Shown here one piece after another: positions 5,010-5,535 of a stretch of DNA of 5,535 nt (position 1 is its first letter; every line of letters begins with the position of its first letter). This DNA comes from Paludibacteraceae bacterium (GTDB lineage: Bacteria; Bacteroidota; Bacteroidia; Bacteroidales; Paludibacteraceae), in NCBI GenBank assembly GCA_017960065.1, contig JAGCZK010000089.1:1-5535 (forward strand), written 5' to 3'. The translations under genes and the position numbers were made by a program. A model generated the notes under the pieces. That model saw nothing but the letters and a program-made list of their open reading frames with translations, was not told the DNA's origin and ran no database searches.

Positions 5010-5535
5010 ATGAATTACTTATTCTCTTCAGAATCCGTATCGGAAGGACATCCCGATAAGGTGGCGGATCAGATTTCTGACGCTTTAGTTGACAATTTCC
5101 TGGCGCAAGACGCCGCTTCGCACGTCGCTTGCGAAACCCTGGTGACCACCGGACAGGTGGTGCTGGCCGGCGAGGTTTCGTCCAACAGTTATGTGGACAT
5201 CCCGGCCGTGGCTCGTGGTGTGATTTCGAAAATCGGTTACACCAAGAGCGAGTACAAGTTCGACGCCGAATCGTGCGGGGTGTTGTCGGCCATCCACGAG
5301 CAGTCGCAAGACATCAATCAGGGCGTTAGCCGCCGCGATCCCATGGACCAGGGAGCCGGCGACCAGGGCATGATGTTCGGGTATGCCTGCAACGAAACGG
5401 CCAACCGCATGCCCATTGCACTCGACCTGTCGCACGCCCTGCTGCGCGAGTTGGCGGTTATCCGCCGCGAAGGCAAGGTGATGACCTACCTCCGTCCCGA
5501 CGCCAAGTCGCAGGTGACGGTGGAATATGGCGAAA
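5010..5535 (+). CDS. metK: S-adenosylmethionine synthetase (methionine adenosyltransferase), 3' partial
   Basis: The ATG at 5010 opens a frame that runs off the window end after 175 codons; family members are usually 380-430 residues, so roughly the N-terminal 40% is present. The enzyme condenses methionine and ATP into S-adenosylmethionine, the cell's main methyl donor, releasing phosphate and diphosphate. Diagnostic sequence includes the N-terminus LFSSESVSEGHPDKVADQIS, with the ATP-site His14 and Asp16 in GHPDK. It also includes VACETLVTTGQVVLAGEV (residues 39-56), the loop segment QSQDINQGV, and the signature GAGDQGMMFGYA (115-126). The start is fixed by the family N-terminus and an A-rich stretch directly before the ATG. 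It has its own -7 box at 4905-4912 and a leader with possible RNA structure. Confidence 0.97.
   Translation, partial: MNYLFSSESVSEGHPDKVADQISDALVDNFLAQDAASHVACETLVTTGQVVLAGEVSSNSYVDIPAVARGVISKIGYTKSEYKFDAESCGVLSAIHEQSQDINQGVSRRDPMDQGAGDQGMMFGYACNETANRMPIALDLSHALLRELAVIRREGKVMTYLRPDAKSQVTVEYGE

Overview
The window most likely comes from a GC-rich member of the Bacteroidota, order Bacteroidales. An Alistipes-like genus would fit, but the genus is a guess. Three things point there: several exact matches to the Bacteroidota -7 promoter box TAnnTTTG, A-rich start contexts without a Shine-Dalgarno sequence, and protein families such as the ~376-residue GNAT-type protein and a DUF3108 protein. Coding DNA is GC-rich, while the main intergenic region is strikingly AT-rich. 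No mobile element, CRISPR array, rRNA or tRNA was seen.

Layout. Positions 1-1283 (+) hold the 3' part of a gene for an extended short-chain dehydrogenase/epimerase-like protein that carries a C-terminal Cys/His zinc-binding module. It ends at a terminator shared with the convergent gene (1297-1330). Positions 3297-1333 (-) form a likely two-gene operon: a GNAT-type protein followed by a secreted DUF3108 protein. It is read from a clear promoter at 3345-3352. Positions 3298-3756 are an AT-rich divergent intergenic region with promoter signals for both strands. At 3757-3909 (+) lies a 50-codon lipoprotein gene with no length-based support but a strong signal peptide and lipobox. It is followed by a hairpin-rich stretch ending in an intrinsic terminator (3989-4026). 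Positions 4062-4877 (+) encode a classical short-chain dehydrogenase with the full N-S-Y-K catalytic set. From 5010 to the window end (+) runs metK, S-adenosylmethionine synthetase, cut off by the window edge. Its leader holds a perfect -7 box and several potential stem-loops.

The genes do not form one evident pathway. metK and the GNAT/DUF3108 pair look like housekeeping or conserved lineage genes. The two dehydrogenases have unknown substrates. I see no convincing new multi-gene system. The points most worth following are the dehydrogenase/zinc-module fusion, the tiny cysteine-containing lipoprotein with its AT-rich leader and structured 3' region, and the possible RNA structure in front of metK.
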